Assembly: GCF_002018365.1 (NCBI RefSeq)
Contig: NZ_MVKX01000002.1
Location: 248,001 to 312,000 of the forward strand
Direction of reading: 5' to 3'
From: Acinetobacter amyesii
Lineage (GTDB): Bacteria > Pseudomonadota > Gammaproteobacteria > Pseudomonadales > Moraxellaceae
Length of the DNA: 64,000 bases
Shown here: piece after piece, positions 48,365 through 62,792 of the stretch
Layout: every line of letters starts with the position of its first letter
Numbering within the stretch: the first letter of the stretch is position 1
Translations under genes and position numbers: made by a program
Notes under the pieces: model-generated
Told to the model about the DNA's origin: nothing
Database searches by the model: none
What the model saw: only the letters and a program-made list of their open reading frames with translations

Positions 48365-50776
48365 TTAAGCACGTGATTTAGGCTTCGATTTTCCTTTGGG
48401 TTTCGGACCACCAAAAGGTTTTTTCGCATCACCCGTTTCACGCGGCGGCAGACCAGTATGCTGCGTCAAGATTTGACCGCGCTCAGGACGTTTCTTGGTA
48501 TTTGAAGGACGCGATTGAGCAGCCTTAGTCCGATTACCTTGTTCGCCTGTACGTTTTTGTGAATCACCCGCAATGCTTGAGTTCTTTTTACGTGCAGATT
48601 GGTATTGACCCTCAGCACTGCCAGCAGGCTGATACGTCGGAATCAAATGCTGTTTTGAGTTCCCGATCAGATCCTGGCGCCCCATTTCTTTGAGCGCTTC
48701 ACGTAGCAACGGCCAGTTGTTTGGATCATGGTAACGCAAGAAGGCTTTATGTAAACGGCGGCGTTTTTCACCTTTCACGATATCGACATTTTCGGTATAA
48801 CGCGCCACTTTAGCCAGCGGGTTTTTACCGGTGTAGTACATGGTTGTTGCGGTCGCCATTGGTGATGGATAGAAGGTTTGCACCTGATCGGCACGGAACC
48901 CATTCTTCTTCAGCCAAATTGCCAAGTTCATCATGTCATAGTCAGTCGTACCCGGATGCGCTGCAATAAAGTAAGGAATGAGATACTGCTCTTTCCCTGC
49001 TTCCTTACTGAAACGATCAAACATTTGTTTGAAACGGTCATATGTCCCGATCCCCGGCTTCATCATCTTCGATAATGGACCTTTTTCGGTATGTTCAGGT
49101 GCAATTTTCAGGTAACCGCCGACATGATGTGTCACCAATTCTTTGACATATTCTGGGTTTAACACTGCAAGGTCATAGCGTAAACCAGAACCGATCAGAA
49201 TCTTTTTAATCCCCGGCAATGAACGCGCTTTACGGTATAACTGGGTTAAAGGCGCATGATCTGTGTGCAAGTTTTGACATACACCCGGGAATACACACGA
49301 AGGCTTACGGCAGTTCTTTTCAATTTCAGGATCTTTACATGCCAAACGGTACATATTGGCCGTTGGGCCGCCTAAGTCAGAAATGATCCCAGTAAAGCCC
49401 GGTGCAGTATCTCGAATTTTTTCAACTTCACGCAAAATCGATTCTTCAGAACGGTTTTGGATGATACGCCCTTCATGCTCTGTAATTGAGCAGAAGGTAC
49501 AGCCGCCAAAACAGCCGCGCATAATGTTCACAGAGAACTTAATCATGTCAAAGGCAGGAAAACGCGCTTCACCATACGCTGGATGCGGCAGACGCGCATA
49601 CGGCAAGTCAAACACATAATCCATTTCTTCTGTAGTCAATGGAATCGGCGGTGCATTCAGCCAAACATCACGTTCACCATGCTTTTGCACCATCGCGCGC
49701 GCATTGCCCGGATTGGTTTCCAAATGCAAAATACGGTTGGCATGTGCATACAGCACAGGATCATTCGCCACATCTTCATAGGCAGGTAAACGAATCACCG
49801 CCAATTCACGCGGCGGCAATTTATGCTTAATGGCTTTTGATGCAGGCTGCAGCTGCACGATTTGCGTATCGGCGTCTAAGTTATCACCTTCACGAACAAT
49901 CGGATTTGCTACCGCTTCTTTTTGGAAGCCTTGATATTGCGTAACGCTGTCTTTGCCTTTTTCGATTTCACAGCCTTCAAGGTCTTCGGTCATCACATAA
50001 GGGTTAATGATCGGATCGACACGGCCAATCGCATCGACATCATTCGATGCGATTTCAACAAACTTTGCTTTTGAAGCTCGGTTATTTTTATTCACAATAA
50101 ATGCGGTACCGCGGACATCCGTGATCTCTTGGATTTTTTCACCGCGGGCCAAACGATGCATGATTTCCGTGATTGAACGTTCACCATTGCCATACATCAA
50201 CAGGTCGGCTTTCGAGTCCATCAATACTGAACGGCGGACTTTGTCTGACCAATAATCATAATGCGCAATACGACGCAGCGAGGCTTCAATACCGCCCAAT
50301 AATACAGGCACATCTGGATAAGCTTCACGCACACGCTGGCAATATACCGTTGCTGCGCGGTCTGGTCGTTTATTTGGCTGATTATCTGGAGAATACGCAT
50401 CATCCGAACGGATTTTACGGTCAGCCGTATAACGGTTGATCATCGAATCCATATTCCCTGCAGTCACACCCCAAGCAATATTTGGTTTACCCAATACACG
50501 GAATGCTTCTACATTGGTCCAGTCTGGCTGAGCAATAATCCCGACACGGAAACCTTGTGCTTCAAGGGTACGGCCGATGATGCCTGAGCAGAATGATGGA
50601 TGATCGATATACGCATCACCACAAACCAAAATAAAGTCGCAGCTATCCCAACCGAGTTGATCCATCTCTTCGCGTGACATCGGCAAAAATGGCGCAGGGT
50701 CAAAACAAGACGCCCAATATTTGTCGTAATCAAACAACGCTTTTGGCGCAGTCTGCATAGTATAAGCAGTAGACAT
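48365..50776 (-). CDS. ygiQ: YgiQ family radical SAM protein
   Basis: A large radical S-adenosylmethionine protein. The [4Fe-4S] cluster motif [12 protein letters not shown] lies near residue 395; an N-terminal B12-binding-like region and a C-terminal DUF3362-type region surround it. The last 90 residues are basic, Gln/Lys/Pro-rich and probably disordered. 803 residues from the ATG at 50776; the frame runs a little further upstream. The function of YgiQ is unknown. A YgiQ terminator follows. Confidence 0.9.
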   Translation of the reverse strand: MSTAYTMQTAPKALFDYDKYWASCFDPAPFLPMSREEMDQLGWDSCDFILVCGDAYIDHPSFCSGIIGRTLEAQGFRVGIIAQPDWTNVEAFRVLGKPNIAWGVTAGNMDSMINRYTADRKIRSDDAYSPDNQPNKRPDRAATVYCQRVREAYPDVPVLLGGIEASLRRIAHYDYWSDKVRRSVLMDSKADLLMYGNGERSITEIMHRLARGEKIQEITDVRGTAFIVNKNNRASKAKFVEIASNDVDAIGRVDPIINPYVMTEDLEGCEIEKGKDSVTQYQGFQKEAVANPIVREGDNLDADTQIVQLQPASKAIKHKLPPRELAVIRLPAYEDVANDPVLYAHANRILHLETNPGNARAMVQKHGERDVWLNAPPIPLTTEEMDYVFDLPYARLPHPAYGEARFPAFDMIKFSVNIMRGCFGGCTFCSITEHEGRIIQNRSEESILREVEKIRDTAPGFTGIISDLGGPTANMYRLACKDPEIEKNCRKPSCVFPGVCQNLHTDHAPLTQLYRKARSLPGIKKILIGSGLRYDLAVLNPEYVKELVTHHVGGYLKIAPEHTEKGPLSKMMKPGIGTYDRFKQMFDRFSKEAGKEQYLIPYFIAAHPGTTDYDMMNLAIWLKKNGFRADQVQTFYPSPMATATTMYYTGKNPLAKVARYTENVDIVKGEKRRRLHKAFLRYHDPNNWPLLREALKEMGRQDLIGNSKQHLIPTYQPAGSAEGQYQSARKKNSSIAGDSQKRTGEQGNRTKAAQSRPSNTKKRPERGQILTQHTGLPPRETGDAKKPFGGPKPKGKSKPKSRA

Positions 50777-51005
50777 GGCTAGCAATTCTCGGCTGGCAGA
50801 TGGAATGATCTGAAAAAAGATCAAAGAAGATGAAAGCCGATCATTTTACCATGAATTCCATTCATCATGCTTGATTATAATTTATACAACAGCTACAGAA
50901 TCATTGAATTGTTTTATATAGTCATCAGATTTAACAGGCTATTGCAGCATCTAAAAACCAGATTTAAATAGTTCATGAACAACATTGCTTCAGCCTAAAA
51001 TCAAT

Positions 51006-51836
51006 CTAGAATGTGCCATGAGTTATCGCATTTTTATTCAACATCACAGCCTGCGCCTGTTGAAATTGAATGTGCATTTCAGGTAAATATTTTTCAATAT
51101 AAATCTTACGCTTATCGATACTATCTTGTGTCATTAATGGTTTTACATCAAGCATTTGACGGCGTGTCGTTTCCTGCTGATATTTTTGCCAAAAACTCAA
51201 TGCTGCATTTGGATCAAAGCCCGCTTTCGACATCAGATCAAGTGCGAGAACATCAGCTTCTAGTTCAAATTTTGAAACTTTAGGCAGAAAAACCGCTTGC
51301 CCAGTCACACTACTTGCCGCAGTAGCAAGCGCGCCGATACCCGCAGTTGAAGAAATCATCGCCACCTGACTAGCAAACAGCAAGGAAATCTTCTCACGAT
51401 GATGATCACGCAATGCATGTGCCATTTCATGCGCCATCACAAATGCCAATTCATCTTCAGTCAGCTTTAAACTCCAATACAAGCCCGTGTTAATGACAAT
51501 TTTCCCACTCGGGAAACCATGTGCATTTAAATCTTTATTGAGATTCCCACTGACTTGCCAATCCCATTGACTCGAACCATGGCGGTAAAACTCCGCATTT
51601 TGCTTAAGTTTATTTAAAACTTGATCCAATTTCGGATCTATGATCAAAAGTTGCTTGTCTTTCGCTTGATGAATAAATTGTTGATACGTTCTATCTGCCT
51701 GTTTAGTTAATAACTTTTGAGGAACGATAAAAAACTGTTTACGCTCTGCTCCTGCTGTCCCTAAATTGGTGGTACTTGCACAAGCTGAAATTAAGATAAA
51801 AACTAAAGCCATCATTAAAATAGTTATATTTTTCAT
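51006..51836 (-). CDS. M48 family metallopeptidase lipoprotein
   Basis: A periplasmic zinc metalloprotease of the M48/LoiP-type group. A signal peptide with a lipobox (LISAC at about residue 20) is followed by the zinc motif HEMAH and a downstream Glu ligand in ELEADVLALD. 276 residues from the ATG at 51836 (AAGG spaced five bases away); a GTG six bases upstream is unlikely. LoiP-like proteases cleave outer-membrane proteins under osmotic stress; a similar role is inference. Confidence 0.88.
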   Translation of the reverse strand: MKNITILMMALVFILISACASTTNLGTAGAERKQFFIVPQKLLTKQADRTYQQFIHQAKDKQLLIIDPKLDQVLNKLKQNAEFYRHGSSQWDWQVSGNLNKDLNAHGFPSGKIVINTGLYWSLKLTEDELAFVMAHEMAHALRDHHREKISLLFASQVAMISSTAGIGALATAASSVTGQAVFLPKVSKFELEADVLALDLMSKAGFDPNAALSFWQKYQQETTRRQMLDVKPLMTQDSIDKRKIYIEKYLPEMHIQFQQAQAVMLNKNAITHGTF

Positions 51837-52152
51837 AATCACCTTCAGTTTAAAACCAATGATGATCTATATATAATTCTAACCACAGATAAAAAGCAAA
51901 AACATTCAGCAAATACATATAGATTATAAATATCAATGACTTAAAAATATATTAAATTTTAAAAATGATAACCAAAAATATTTTATTTATTATATTGTGA
52001 TGCGTTTCATTATTATGAGGCACCTTTTAAAATAAATATTAGACCAAAGTTGTATAATCATAAAAATAGTAAATTCCGCCATTTTTATAGTGTTATTTAT
52101 ATTAAAAAATAGATGTAAAACGAATATTAAATAATAGCTTATTCACATATTT
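51837..52152. other. 316-base AT-rich intergenic region
   Basis: Between the M48 gene and the next MFS gene on the same strand. Strongly A/T-rich, with no tRNA, hairpin terminator or operator that I can support. Confidence 0.5.
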
Positions 52153-53352
52153 CTATTTTAATTTATTCAATTTTATTGCTAATAAGAAACCGATCATCAA
52201 GATAACAGCAATAAAGCTCGTCAACCCTATCCAACCAGACATTTCCCAAACCAAACCACTACTACTACCCAAGATACTAGAACCTAAGTAGTAGCAAAAT
52301 AAATATAGAGATGAACCTACGGCACGGTACTGCAGGGATTGAACCGAAACCCAACTACTTGCCGTGGAATGCGCTGCAAAAAAAGCGAAAGTGAATACAA
52401 TCAGCCCCAAAATGACTGACCAAAATGCCGGAATGAGCATGATCAACAGCCCCAACAACATCATGATCAGCATCGAAGGTAAAACTTTTGCCCGGCCAAA
52501 GCGTTTCCCCCAACTTGCAGCCCGAGGTGAACTATATATTCCTGCCAAATATGTTATGGAGATTAGTCCAATCCATGTTTGAGAAAGTTGATAAGGTTCT
52601 TCTAATAGGTGGTAGCTCATATAGTTAAATATAGAGACAAAACATCCCATGAGGATAAAGCCTTGAAGGAATAAAATTCTCAGCTTTGGATCTGCTAAAT
52701 TTTTAACGAAAGATTCATAAAATCGGTTGAAACGAATGGGATAAGCTTGAAAATGTTGAGATGCCGGAAGTAATAAAAAGAACGCTGTGGCTATACAGAG
52801 ATTAATGATACCGATAATCATCATGGCATTTTGCCAACTAATATAATCAATCAATACCCCAGCAATGAGACGCCCACCCATTCCGCCAATTGCAGTACCT
52901 GAAATATACAGGCCCATTGCAAAGCCTATATCTTTTTGCGCAATTTCCTCTCCAATATAAGTCATTGCAACAGCAGCAACACCGCTAACACTTAATCCGA
53001 TCAGCACCCGATTCAGCAAAAATATTTCCCAAAGTGGAAATATGGAACTGATAATTGAAAGTGACGCCGCCAAAAATAAAGCGGTGACCATCACAGGCTT
53101 GCGTCCAAATCGATCTGAAATCAAACCGGTGAAAAGTAGCCCTATCGCTAAAGCACTAGTAGAAAAAGATAAAGGAAAACTGCTATGTGTCGGACTGACA
53201 TGAAAGAAATCCGCAAAAATGGGCATCATCGGTTGTACACAATACAACGATGAAAAGATTGCGAAGCCTGCTAAAAATAAAGAAAATAAAATGGCAAGAA
53301 ATGGTCGTGTGCCATATTCAATATAAGGAGAAATTGAGGCTAAATTAGACAT
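52153..53352 (-). CDS. MFS transporter, YnfM-like (DHA1)
   Basis: A twelve-helix major facilitator protein of the drug:H+ antiporter-1 or YnfM type. The loop motif GLISDRFGRKPVM lies after helix 2, and the segment GTAIGGMGGRLIAGVL in helix 5 is typical of YnfM-type carriers. 399 residues. The substrate is unknown. It is the last protein gene before the rRNA operon. Confidence 0.82.
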   Translation of the reverse strand: MSNLASISPYIEYGTRPFLAILFSLFLAGFAIFSSLYCVQPMMPIFADFFHVSPTHSSFPLSFSTSALAIGLLFTGLISDRFGRKPVMVTALFLAASLSIISSIFPLWEIFLLNRVLIGLSVSGVAAVAMTYIGEEIAQKDIGFAMGLYISGTAIGGMGGRLIAGVLIDYISWQNAMMIIGIINLCIATAFFLLLPASQHFQAYPIRFNRFYESFVKNLADPKLRILFLQGFILMGCFVSIFNYMSYHLLEEPYQLSQTWIGLISITYLAGIYSSPRAASWGKRFGRAKVLPSMLIMMLLGLLIMLIPAFWSVILGLIVFTFAFFAAHSTASSWVSVQSLQYRAVGSSLYLFCYYLGSSILGSSSGLVWEMSGWIGLTSFIAVILMIGFLLAIKLNKLK

Positions 53353-53483
53353 GAGCTTTCCATCAATGACACGGATAGTATACGCCTTTCAGCCTTTAAT
53401 TTAAAAATCACATAAAAATGAATGAAGAATTCTTTATTTTCTCCCCCATTCTCCTTGCCCTCGTTTCTTTCCCTTTTCTCCAC

Positions 53484-53520
53484 ATAAAAAAACACCCCCT
53501 GAGATATCAGGGGGTGTTTC
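53484..53520 (-). terminator. Terminator of the rRNA operon
   Basis: A 10-bp stem AACACCCCCT/AGGGGGTGTT (53491-53500 with 53509-53518) with a T run on the minus strand, following 5S rRNA. Confidence 0.93.
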
Positions 53521-53529
53521 GAATAATGA

Positions 53530-53644
53530 GCTGGCGATGACTTACTCTCACATGGGTAACCCCACACTACCATCAGCGCTAAGAGGTTTCACTTCTGAGT
53601 TCGGGAAGGGATCAGGTGGTTCACTCTTGCTATTGTCGCCAGCA
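53530..53644 (-). rRNA. rrf: 5S ribosomal RNA
   Basis: About 115 nt. The ends TGCTGGCGA and TCGCCAGC pair to close the molecule, and the centre has the conserved CCCGAACTCAGAAGTGAAAC. It is the last gene of the rRNA operon. Ends are approximate. Confidence 0.93.
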
Positions 53645-53808
53645 CAACTGTTATGGATACTTGCTTAGTCTTACGTATTGCTAAGTTTTCTACCAAATGA
53701 GTTATTAACAGAAGTACTTGAGTTAATTTAAGGTGTTCATTGTATCTAGCTTTTCAACTAAATCAAGTTTGATTGATTATATGTGAATCAATTGATGCTT
53801 TACATACA

Positions 53809-53829
53809 ACTGTTTGGGTGTTGTATAGT

Positions 53830-53833
<4 letters not shown>
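53809..53833. other. Left arm of 23S processing stalk
   Basis: The 3' flank of 23S (ACTGTTTGGGTGTTGTATAG on the plus strand) is complementary, with one or two differences, to the 5' flank at 56712-56738. The pairing forms the double strand cut by RNase III. Confidence 0.8.
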
Positions 53834-56711
<2,878 letters not shown>

Positions 56712-56716
<5 letters not shown>

Positions 56717-56738
56717 CTATACAACCCCAAACAGTCGT
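56712..56738. other. Right arm of 23S processing stalk
   Basis: Pairs with 53809-53833; both contain the TTGTATAGTCAAG motif in opposite orientation, at the two ends of the 23S gene. Confidence 0.8.
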
Positions 56739-57132
56739 TTGATCCTACAAGTAGATCAACCAACATTACAGTTTAGAGCTTCGTGAACTTAATCACTGTA
56801 CAGCTTCAATTAGATTCATATACCAAAACGCTTGATTCAGTTAATTTCGCTAGTAACTCATTTCATTCAACTTTCACAATTGCTTGTTAGGTTAAATCAA
56901 ACGAGTATGAACAAATTATTTCAACTCAAATATATTCTGTTAATGATTTTTCCAGCCTTCGTCAGGTCAGGAAACTGTGATAAATCACAGAGCTTAATAA
57001 CAATGAAGCGAATCATACGCCACTTTGTTGCTAAGCTCTATAACCTAAGCACTTGATCGCTTAAAGACTAAACTAACAGCCAACTGACTGTTCATTTATT
57101 AACTTGTCTTTTATACATCGCTTTGCGATGTA
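56717..57132. other. Spacer between 23S and tRNA-Ala
   Basis: About 416 bases with no gene. It starts with the 23S stalk arm. The remainder is AT-rich and shows no other tRNA. Confidence 0.7.
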
Positions 57133-57208
57133 TGGTGGAGACTAGGAGAGTCGAACTCCTGACCTCCTGCGTGCAAAGCAGGCGCTCTACCAACTAAGCT
57201 AAGTCCCC
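57133..57208 (-). tRNA. tRNA-Ala (anticodon TGC)
   Basis: 76 nt. The acceptor GGGGACT pairs with AGTCTCC, CCA is encoded, and the anticodon loop reads TTTGCAC. It sits between tRNA-Ile and 23S in the usual order. Confidence 0.97.
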
Positions 57209-57256
57209 AGCTTATCAATAAGTCAATGTTTCTGATTTTCCGTACTTCGTCAGTAG

Positions 57257-57333
<77 letters not shown>

Positions 57334-57346
57334 TCAGATACATCGT

Positions 57347-57382
57347 CATGAAGAACAACTTGTTGTGGATTCTTACCAATCG
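57347..57382. other. Left arm of 16S processing stalk
   Basis: The 3' flank of 16S contains AAGAACAACTTGTTGTGGAT on the plus strand, complementary to the 5' flank at 59048-59084. Confidence 0.8.
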
Positions 57383-57394
57383 TCAATCTTTCGT

Positions 57395-58933
<1,539 letters not shown>

Positions 58934-59047
58934 AAAATCAATAGTACATATAGTGTACCAATCTTGGCTCATCAATTACTGACAAAAATTTGCTCAAATA
59001 AACTTCGAGTAATTTCTACCATTAATCAATGAAAATAATTTCGATCA

Positions 59048-59084
59048 ATCAATCAGTAAAAATCCACACAAGTTGTTCTTCATA
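59048..59084. other. Right arm of 16S processing stalk
   Basis: On the minus strand this leader reads AAGAACAACTTGTGTGGATT, complementary to the 3' flank at 57347-57382. Together they form the RNase III substrate that releases pre-16S. Confidence 0.8.
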
Positions 59085-59200
59085 ATCTCTTAATGATCTT
59101 TCTAACATCTCGTCAATGCTAGAAGCTGGACTTCGATAAACTTAACAACTCAACGCTTCGCGTTTCATTCGTTTCCGTCTATCTCGTCGGTATGGTGCTC

Positions 59201-59228
59201 ATTATAGGGCAATTTCTTACACGTGCAA
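59201..59228 (-). promoter_or_regulatory. rRNA operon promoter
   Basis: Minus strand -35 TTGCAC and perfect -10 TATAAT with a 16-base spacer, followed by a GC-rich discriminator (GAGCACC), typical of stringently controlled rRNA promoters. It lies about 270 bases before 16S. Confidence 0.8.
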
Positions 59229-59310
59229 GTGCTTTTCACTCACAAAGAACACGAGTGTTTTATTTTTATGCACCATTATGGTTCAAAAAACACACTTTAT
59301 TCACATAAAT

Positions 59311-59337
59311 ACATGATATTTATTACAAATATCATGT
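59311..59337. repeat. AT-rich inverted repeat after the cyclophilin gene
   Basis: ACATGATATT (59311-59320) and AATATCATGT (59328-59337) pair perfectly around a 7-base loop. It lies downstream of the cyclophilin stop on the minus strand but lacks a T run, so it is at best a weak terminator. Confidence 0.5.
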
Positions 59338-59362
59338 AAAATATTTTTCCTATTTTGCGTGC

Positions 59363-59932
59363 TTAGTTTTTTACAGGTGCTGATTTAATCACCACACTCT
59401 GTATAACCACTGGGTTTACAGGAACATTTTGGTGCATTCCATAGTTCGCAGTTGGAACTTTTACGATTTTATCGACGATATCCATACCTTTAGTGACCTT
59501 ACCAAAAACAGCATATCCCGCATTCATTGCACTTTTATTGAGAAAGTCATTGTCTGCAACATTAATAAAGAACTGACTACTTGCTGAATCAGGATGATTC
59601 ATCCGTGCCATTGCCAATGTGCCGCGCTTATTGCTCAAGCCATTACTCGATTCATTCTTAATAGCCGCTTTTGTTGGCTTCTCCTGCATTTTGACATCCA
59701 TGCCCCCACCCTGAACCATAAATCCAGGAATCACGCGATGAAAGATCGTGCCGTTATAAAATTTTTCTTTTGCATAGCTTTCAAAGTTTTTAGCTGAGAT
59801 AGGTGCCTTGTTATTGAATAGTTCAATTTCAATATTGCCTTGTGAGGTTTTCATTTCGACAATAGTATTGGCAGCAAAACTGCTTAAGCTCACACAGCCA
59901 AGTGCTGCGGTAAATAAAATCTGTTTTAACAT
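59363..59932 (-). CDS. ppiA: Peptidyl-prolyl cis-trans isomerase, cyclophilin type
   Basis: A periplasmic folding catalyst of the cyclophilin family. A signal peptide (about residues 1-20, ending SFA) is followed by the cyclophilin core: catalytic [13 protein letters not shown], then [12 protein letters not shown] and GYAVFGKV. 189 residues, similar to E. coli PpiA. Proline isomerase activity is well supported by the family. It lies close to the rRNA promoter on the same strand. Confidence 0.95.
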   Translation of the reverse strand: MLKQILFTAALGCVSLSSFAANTIVEMKTSQGNIEIELFNNKAPISAKNFESYAKEKFYNGTIFHRVIPGFMVQGGGMDVKMQEKPTKAAIKNESSNGLSNKRGTLAMARMNHPDSASSQFFINVADNDFLNKSAMNAGYAVFGKVTKGMDIVDKIVKVPTANYGMHQNVPVNPVVIQSVVIKSAPVKN

Positions 59933-60030
59933 TTGCTAACTCTTCTGGTTGATCTCGTACTTGTTATTGACTGTATATTAGTCTTTGATGATTAAAAAGT
60001 AATTATTCTGCCATTATTAAAACGAGAACA

Positions 60031-60705
60031 ATGATGACGCAAATAATACCGTCGGACACTGCATTGACACATTTACCACCTTGGCAACTGCGTGGCGATG
60101 CTTTTATTTTGAATTATTGGATCTCTCCGAGTTTTATCCAACAAGCGCAGATGTTCCGTTTAGCGACATCACCTCTGGGTCGTGTGGTTCAGGTGTTATT
60201 GGTCCGATACCATGATTCGCCTGTGGGTCCTTATGACGAATTGCTGATTTTAGATCACCCTATATGGAGTAAGAAAAGGTTAAGTTCGATTCCTAAGATT
60301 TATGTTTCGACAGATATCTCTGTCATTCATGGTCAAAAACTCTGGGGTATTCCTAAAGAGTTGGCAAAGTTTGAATGGCAACAACATGACAATGAAGTGG
60401 TCTGTACTATAGAAGTTGAACAACAAAAGATGCAGATCCGTTTAAAAAAATCACGTTCACAGCGTTCTTTCTATATTAATAGTCATCATATCCCAGCAGC
60501 GATGTTACAAATCAGACAAGCGTGGGAAGGTAAGCGTTATCAATTTTCACCGAAGTTTCGTGGACGGCTCTCTAAACTGAAACAGGTAGAATGGCACAAC
60601 ACGCAGGAGATTTTTCCTAATTTTGCCGAAGCACGATTATTGCAAAGCTTTTATGTCCCCGAATTTAGCCTCGTATTTCCTGCTGCAAAAATCCAAGATA
60701 AATAA
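60031..60705 (+). CDS. Acetoacetate decarboxylase-like protein
   Basis: A member of the acetoacetate decarboxylase (ADC) superfamily. The N-terminal PPWQLRGDAFILNYW, SPVGPYDELLI and SVIHGQKLWGIPKELAKF segments match; the lysine in WGIPKE is at about the position of the Schiff-base lysine. 224 residues. The reaction is unknown because many relatives are not decarboxylases. It is divergent from the cyclophilin gene and ends at the parS palindrome. Confidence 0.78.
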   Translation: MMTQIIPSDTALTHLPPWQLRGDAFILNYWISPSFIQQAQMFRLATSPLGRVVQVLLVRYHDSPVGPYDELLILDHPIWSKKRLSSIPKIYVSTDISVIHGQKLWGIPKELAKFEWQQHDNEVVCTIEVEQQKMQIRLKKSRSQRSFYINSHHIPAAMLQIRQAWEGKRYQFSPKFRGRLSKLKQVEWHNTQEIFPNFAEARLLQSFYVPEFSLVFPAAKIQDK

Positions 60706-60717
60706 CTCAATAAATAA

Positions 60718-60749
60718 AAACCCAGTGTTTCACGTGAAACACTGGGTTT
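60718..60749. other. parS: Perfect parS centromere site within a 32-bp palindrome
   Basis: TGTTTCACGTGAAACA at 60726-60741 is identical to the conserved ParB-binding parS consensus. It is the centre of a 32-bp perfect palindrome whose left half is AAACCCAGTGTTTCAC. It lies between the ends of two converging genes, and in RNA would form a 16-bp hairpin that could also serve as a terminator, although no T run follows. Sites of this kind cluster near oriC. Confidence 0.85.
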
Positions 60750-60768
60750 ACTTTATATAAAGGAATGA

Positions 60769-61839
60769 TTAGCTACGTTTATCCCAAAATTTACGGAACT
60801 TCGTACTGATCTCGATCACGTATTTTTTAGCTCGGTGCGAAACCGAGGTTAAATTGATAAAGCCATGGGTTTGATCGGTATATTCTTGATAAAACACTTT
60901 CACCCCTTGCTGACGGAGTTTATGCGAATAAATTTCACCTTCGTCATGTAAAACGTCATGCCCTGCCGTCACGATATACGCGGGTGCAATACCTGCCAAT
61001 TTTCCATAGGTCGGTGAAATTAATGGATCATCCAAGGCCACTGCATGTTGTTCCGCATATAGAGCCGTTACGACATCAATATCTTTTTCAGTCAGAACCA
61101 GACCATCTTTATACGCATAGAAAGATGGGTGGCGACTCTTGAAATCCACTACTGGGTAAATTAATAGCTGAGCTTGTGGGGCAAAAACTTTCTGAGCACT
61201 GCGCTGCGCAACCGCAGTAGCAATATTGCCGCCTGCACTATCACCTGCCACCGCAATTCGATTTTTAAGAATTTTAAACTGACGACTATTTTGGTAAGTC
61301 CAAGCCAAGGCATCTTCACAGCTTTGCATTAATTGAGCTGGGCTGGCCTCTGGTGTTAAAGGATAATCAATACTTAAGACTTGTGCTTTGGCATGCACAG
61401 CCAATAAACGACAAACTTCATCATGTGTGTCTAAACCACCCACCACAAAACCACCACCATGATAGAACACGATCATCGGTAATTTTTTATTGGGAGCAGG
61501 ATGATAATGACGCGCAAACAGCGTTGCACTTTGTAAAGGTAGACGTATATCTTGCACTTGTTTCACAAAGGTCGGTTTGGTCTTGATCGACTCCATCTGT
61601 AAATCAAATAATTTACGAGACTTCACATAGTCTTCGGTCACAAAGCCTGACTTACCTTGCTTGAGTTGAGCCGCCATCATGCATTTCACCAGCGGATCTA
61701 ATTCTGGAAAAATAAACGGATAATCGAGACGTTTTGCGAGGCTTTCTTTGGCAAAGTTAGGAAGACGATCAAGTAACCGAGCAGCCGTACCTTGGCCTTT
61801 ATCTTTCATATTTTTAAGTGATTCATTCAATGCAAACAT
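60769..61839 (-). CDS. Alpha/beta hydrolase, hormone-sensitive lipase family
   Basis: An esterase of the HSL (family IV) type. The oxyanion motif FYHGGGFVVGG, the nucleophile elbow GDSAGGN (Ser near residue 201), the acid in GHDVLHDEG and the histidine in THGF are all present. 356 residues, no signal peptide, so probably cytoplasmic. AAGGATAGAG precedes the ATG. Its natural substrate is unknown. It converges on the ADC-like gene across parS. Confidence 0.88.
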   Translation of the reverse strand: MFALNESLKNMKDKGQGTAARLLDRLPNFAKESLAKRLDYPFIFPELDPLVKCMMAAQLKQGKSGFVTEDYVKSRKLFDLQMESIKTKPTFVKQVQDIRLPLQSATLFARHYHPAPNKKLPMIVFYHGGGFVVGGLDTHDEVCRLLAVHAKAQVLSIDYPLTPEASPAQLMQSCEDALAWTYQNSRQFKILKNRIAVAGDSAGGNIATAVAQRSAQKVFAPQAQLLIYPVVDFKSRHPSFYAYKDGLVLTEKDIDVVTALYAEQHAVALDDPLISPTYGKLAGIAPAYIVTAGHDVLHDEGEIYSHKLRQQGVKVFYQEYTDQTHGFINLTSVSHRAKKYVIEISTKFRKFWDKRS

Positions 61840-62040
61840 GCTCTATCCTTCGAATTATGCTCTTCATACTTTCTACATGATCTAGGTCAAATGTGACCAT
61901 ATTCACATATAAGTCTCAACATCGACATACATAGTACAGACCTAGTTAAGCTAATCTTCTTTTATAGAGTTGTCATTGACAATTTACCCAAGTTTTATGG
62001 GTTGATTATGCTAACCCATTCTCGATAAAGGATACTCACC

Positions 62041-62610
62041 ATGGCTAAAAAGATCATCCTTCTGTCTTTTGCGACTGCTTTTTTGGCTGTAGGCTGCGTA
62101 GCATTCCCTGAAGATGGTTACTACGATGGACGTTATGATCAACGTTATGACCACCGTTATGATAATAATGATCGACGCTATGACAATCGTTATGATCGCC
62201 GTTACGACAGTCGTTATGAACAAGACCGCCGTACATGGGAACGTCAGCAACAACAACGTAATCGTTTAGAGCTTGAACGTAGAAAGCAGCAACTTGACCA
62301 GCGTAACTGGGAACAGAATCGTAAAAATCAACAAGAGTGGGATCGTCGTAAAAACGAACTCGAACGTCAACGTCTAGAACAACAGCGTAAAAACTCTGAA
62401 GCGGAACGTCGTAAACGTGCTGAACAAGATCGTCAAAAAGTCAGCAAAGAGCGTCAGCGTTTAGAAGAACAGCGCCGTAAAGCCAGCCAAGATCGTAGAA
62501 AACAAACTGAGCAAGAGCGCAAAAAAAATATTCAAGATTTAAGAAAGGCATCAGATCAACAACGTAAAGCGGCTGAAGAACGTCGTCGCGCATGGGAAAA
62601 TCGCCGTTAA
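62041..62610 (+). CDS. Arg-rich lipoprotein with RYD repeats
   Basis: I do not recognise a family. A signal peptide with lipobox LAVGC (Cys 19) is followed by at least six tandem RYDxRYD-type units (about residues 31-60), rich in Tyr, Asp and Arg. A long Arg/Gln/Glu/Lys-rich coiled coil runs to the end (to residue 189). The mature protein would be a lipid-anchored charged rod in the periplasm or outer membrane. A good -10 bases ribosome binding site (AAAGGA) precedes the ATG. It is monocistronic with its own terminator. Confidence 0.75.
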   Translation: MAKKIILLSFATAFLAVGCVAFPEDGYYDGRYDQRYDHRYDNNDRRYDNRYDRRYDSRYEQDRRTWERQQQQRNRLELERRKQQLDQRNWEQNRKNQQEWDRRKNELERQRLEQQRKNSEAERRKRAEQDRQKVSKERQRLEEQRRKASQDRRKQTEQERKKNIQDLRKASDQQRKAAEERRRAWENRR

Positions 62611-62639
62611 TTGATGTTTTTTGCAGATCGGTTAGAAGT

Positions 62640-62674
62640 AAAAAGCTCATCTACATGATGGGCTTTTTTTTCGC
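62640..62674 (+). terminator. Terminator of the RYD-repeat gene
   Basis: AAGCTCATC (62643-62651) and GATGGGCTT (62657-62665) pair with one G-U wobble, then a run of T on the plus strand. Confidence 0.85.
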
Positions 62675-62709
62675 TCACTAAAAATCGAAAAGGTAAAAAA
62701 AGCAATAGA

Positions 62710-62752
62710 AAAGAAAATAGACAGAAGAGGCATCCTATCTTCTGTCTATTCT
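62710..62752 (-). terminator. Terminator of the small lipoprotein gene
   Basis: AATAGACAGAAGA (62716-62728) and TCTTCTGTCTATT (62738-62750) form a 13-bp perfect stem; on the minus strand a T-rich tail follows. Confidence 0.88.
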
Positions 62753-62792
62753 TGACTGCCTGTTGTTACAGGTCAGAGAGCATTAAACAATA

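Noticed and set aside
51955..52010. Fur-like AATGATAA sequence near the M48 gene
   Set aside because: Only a short match in very AT-rich DNA and 120 bases or more from the start codon; no support.
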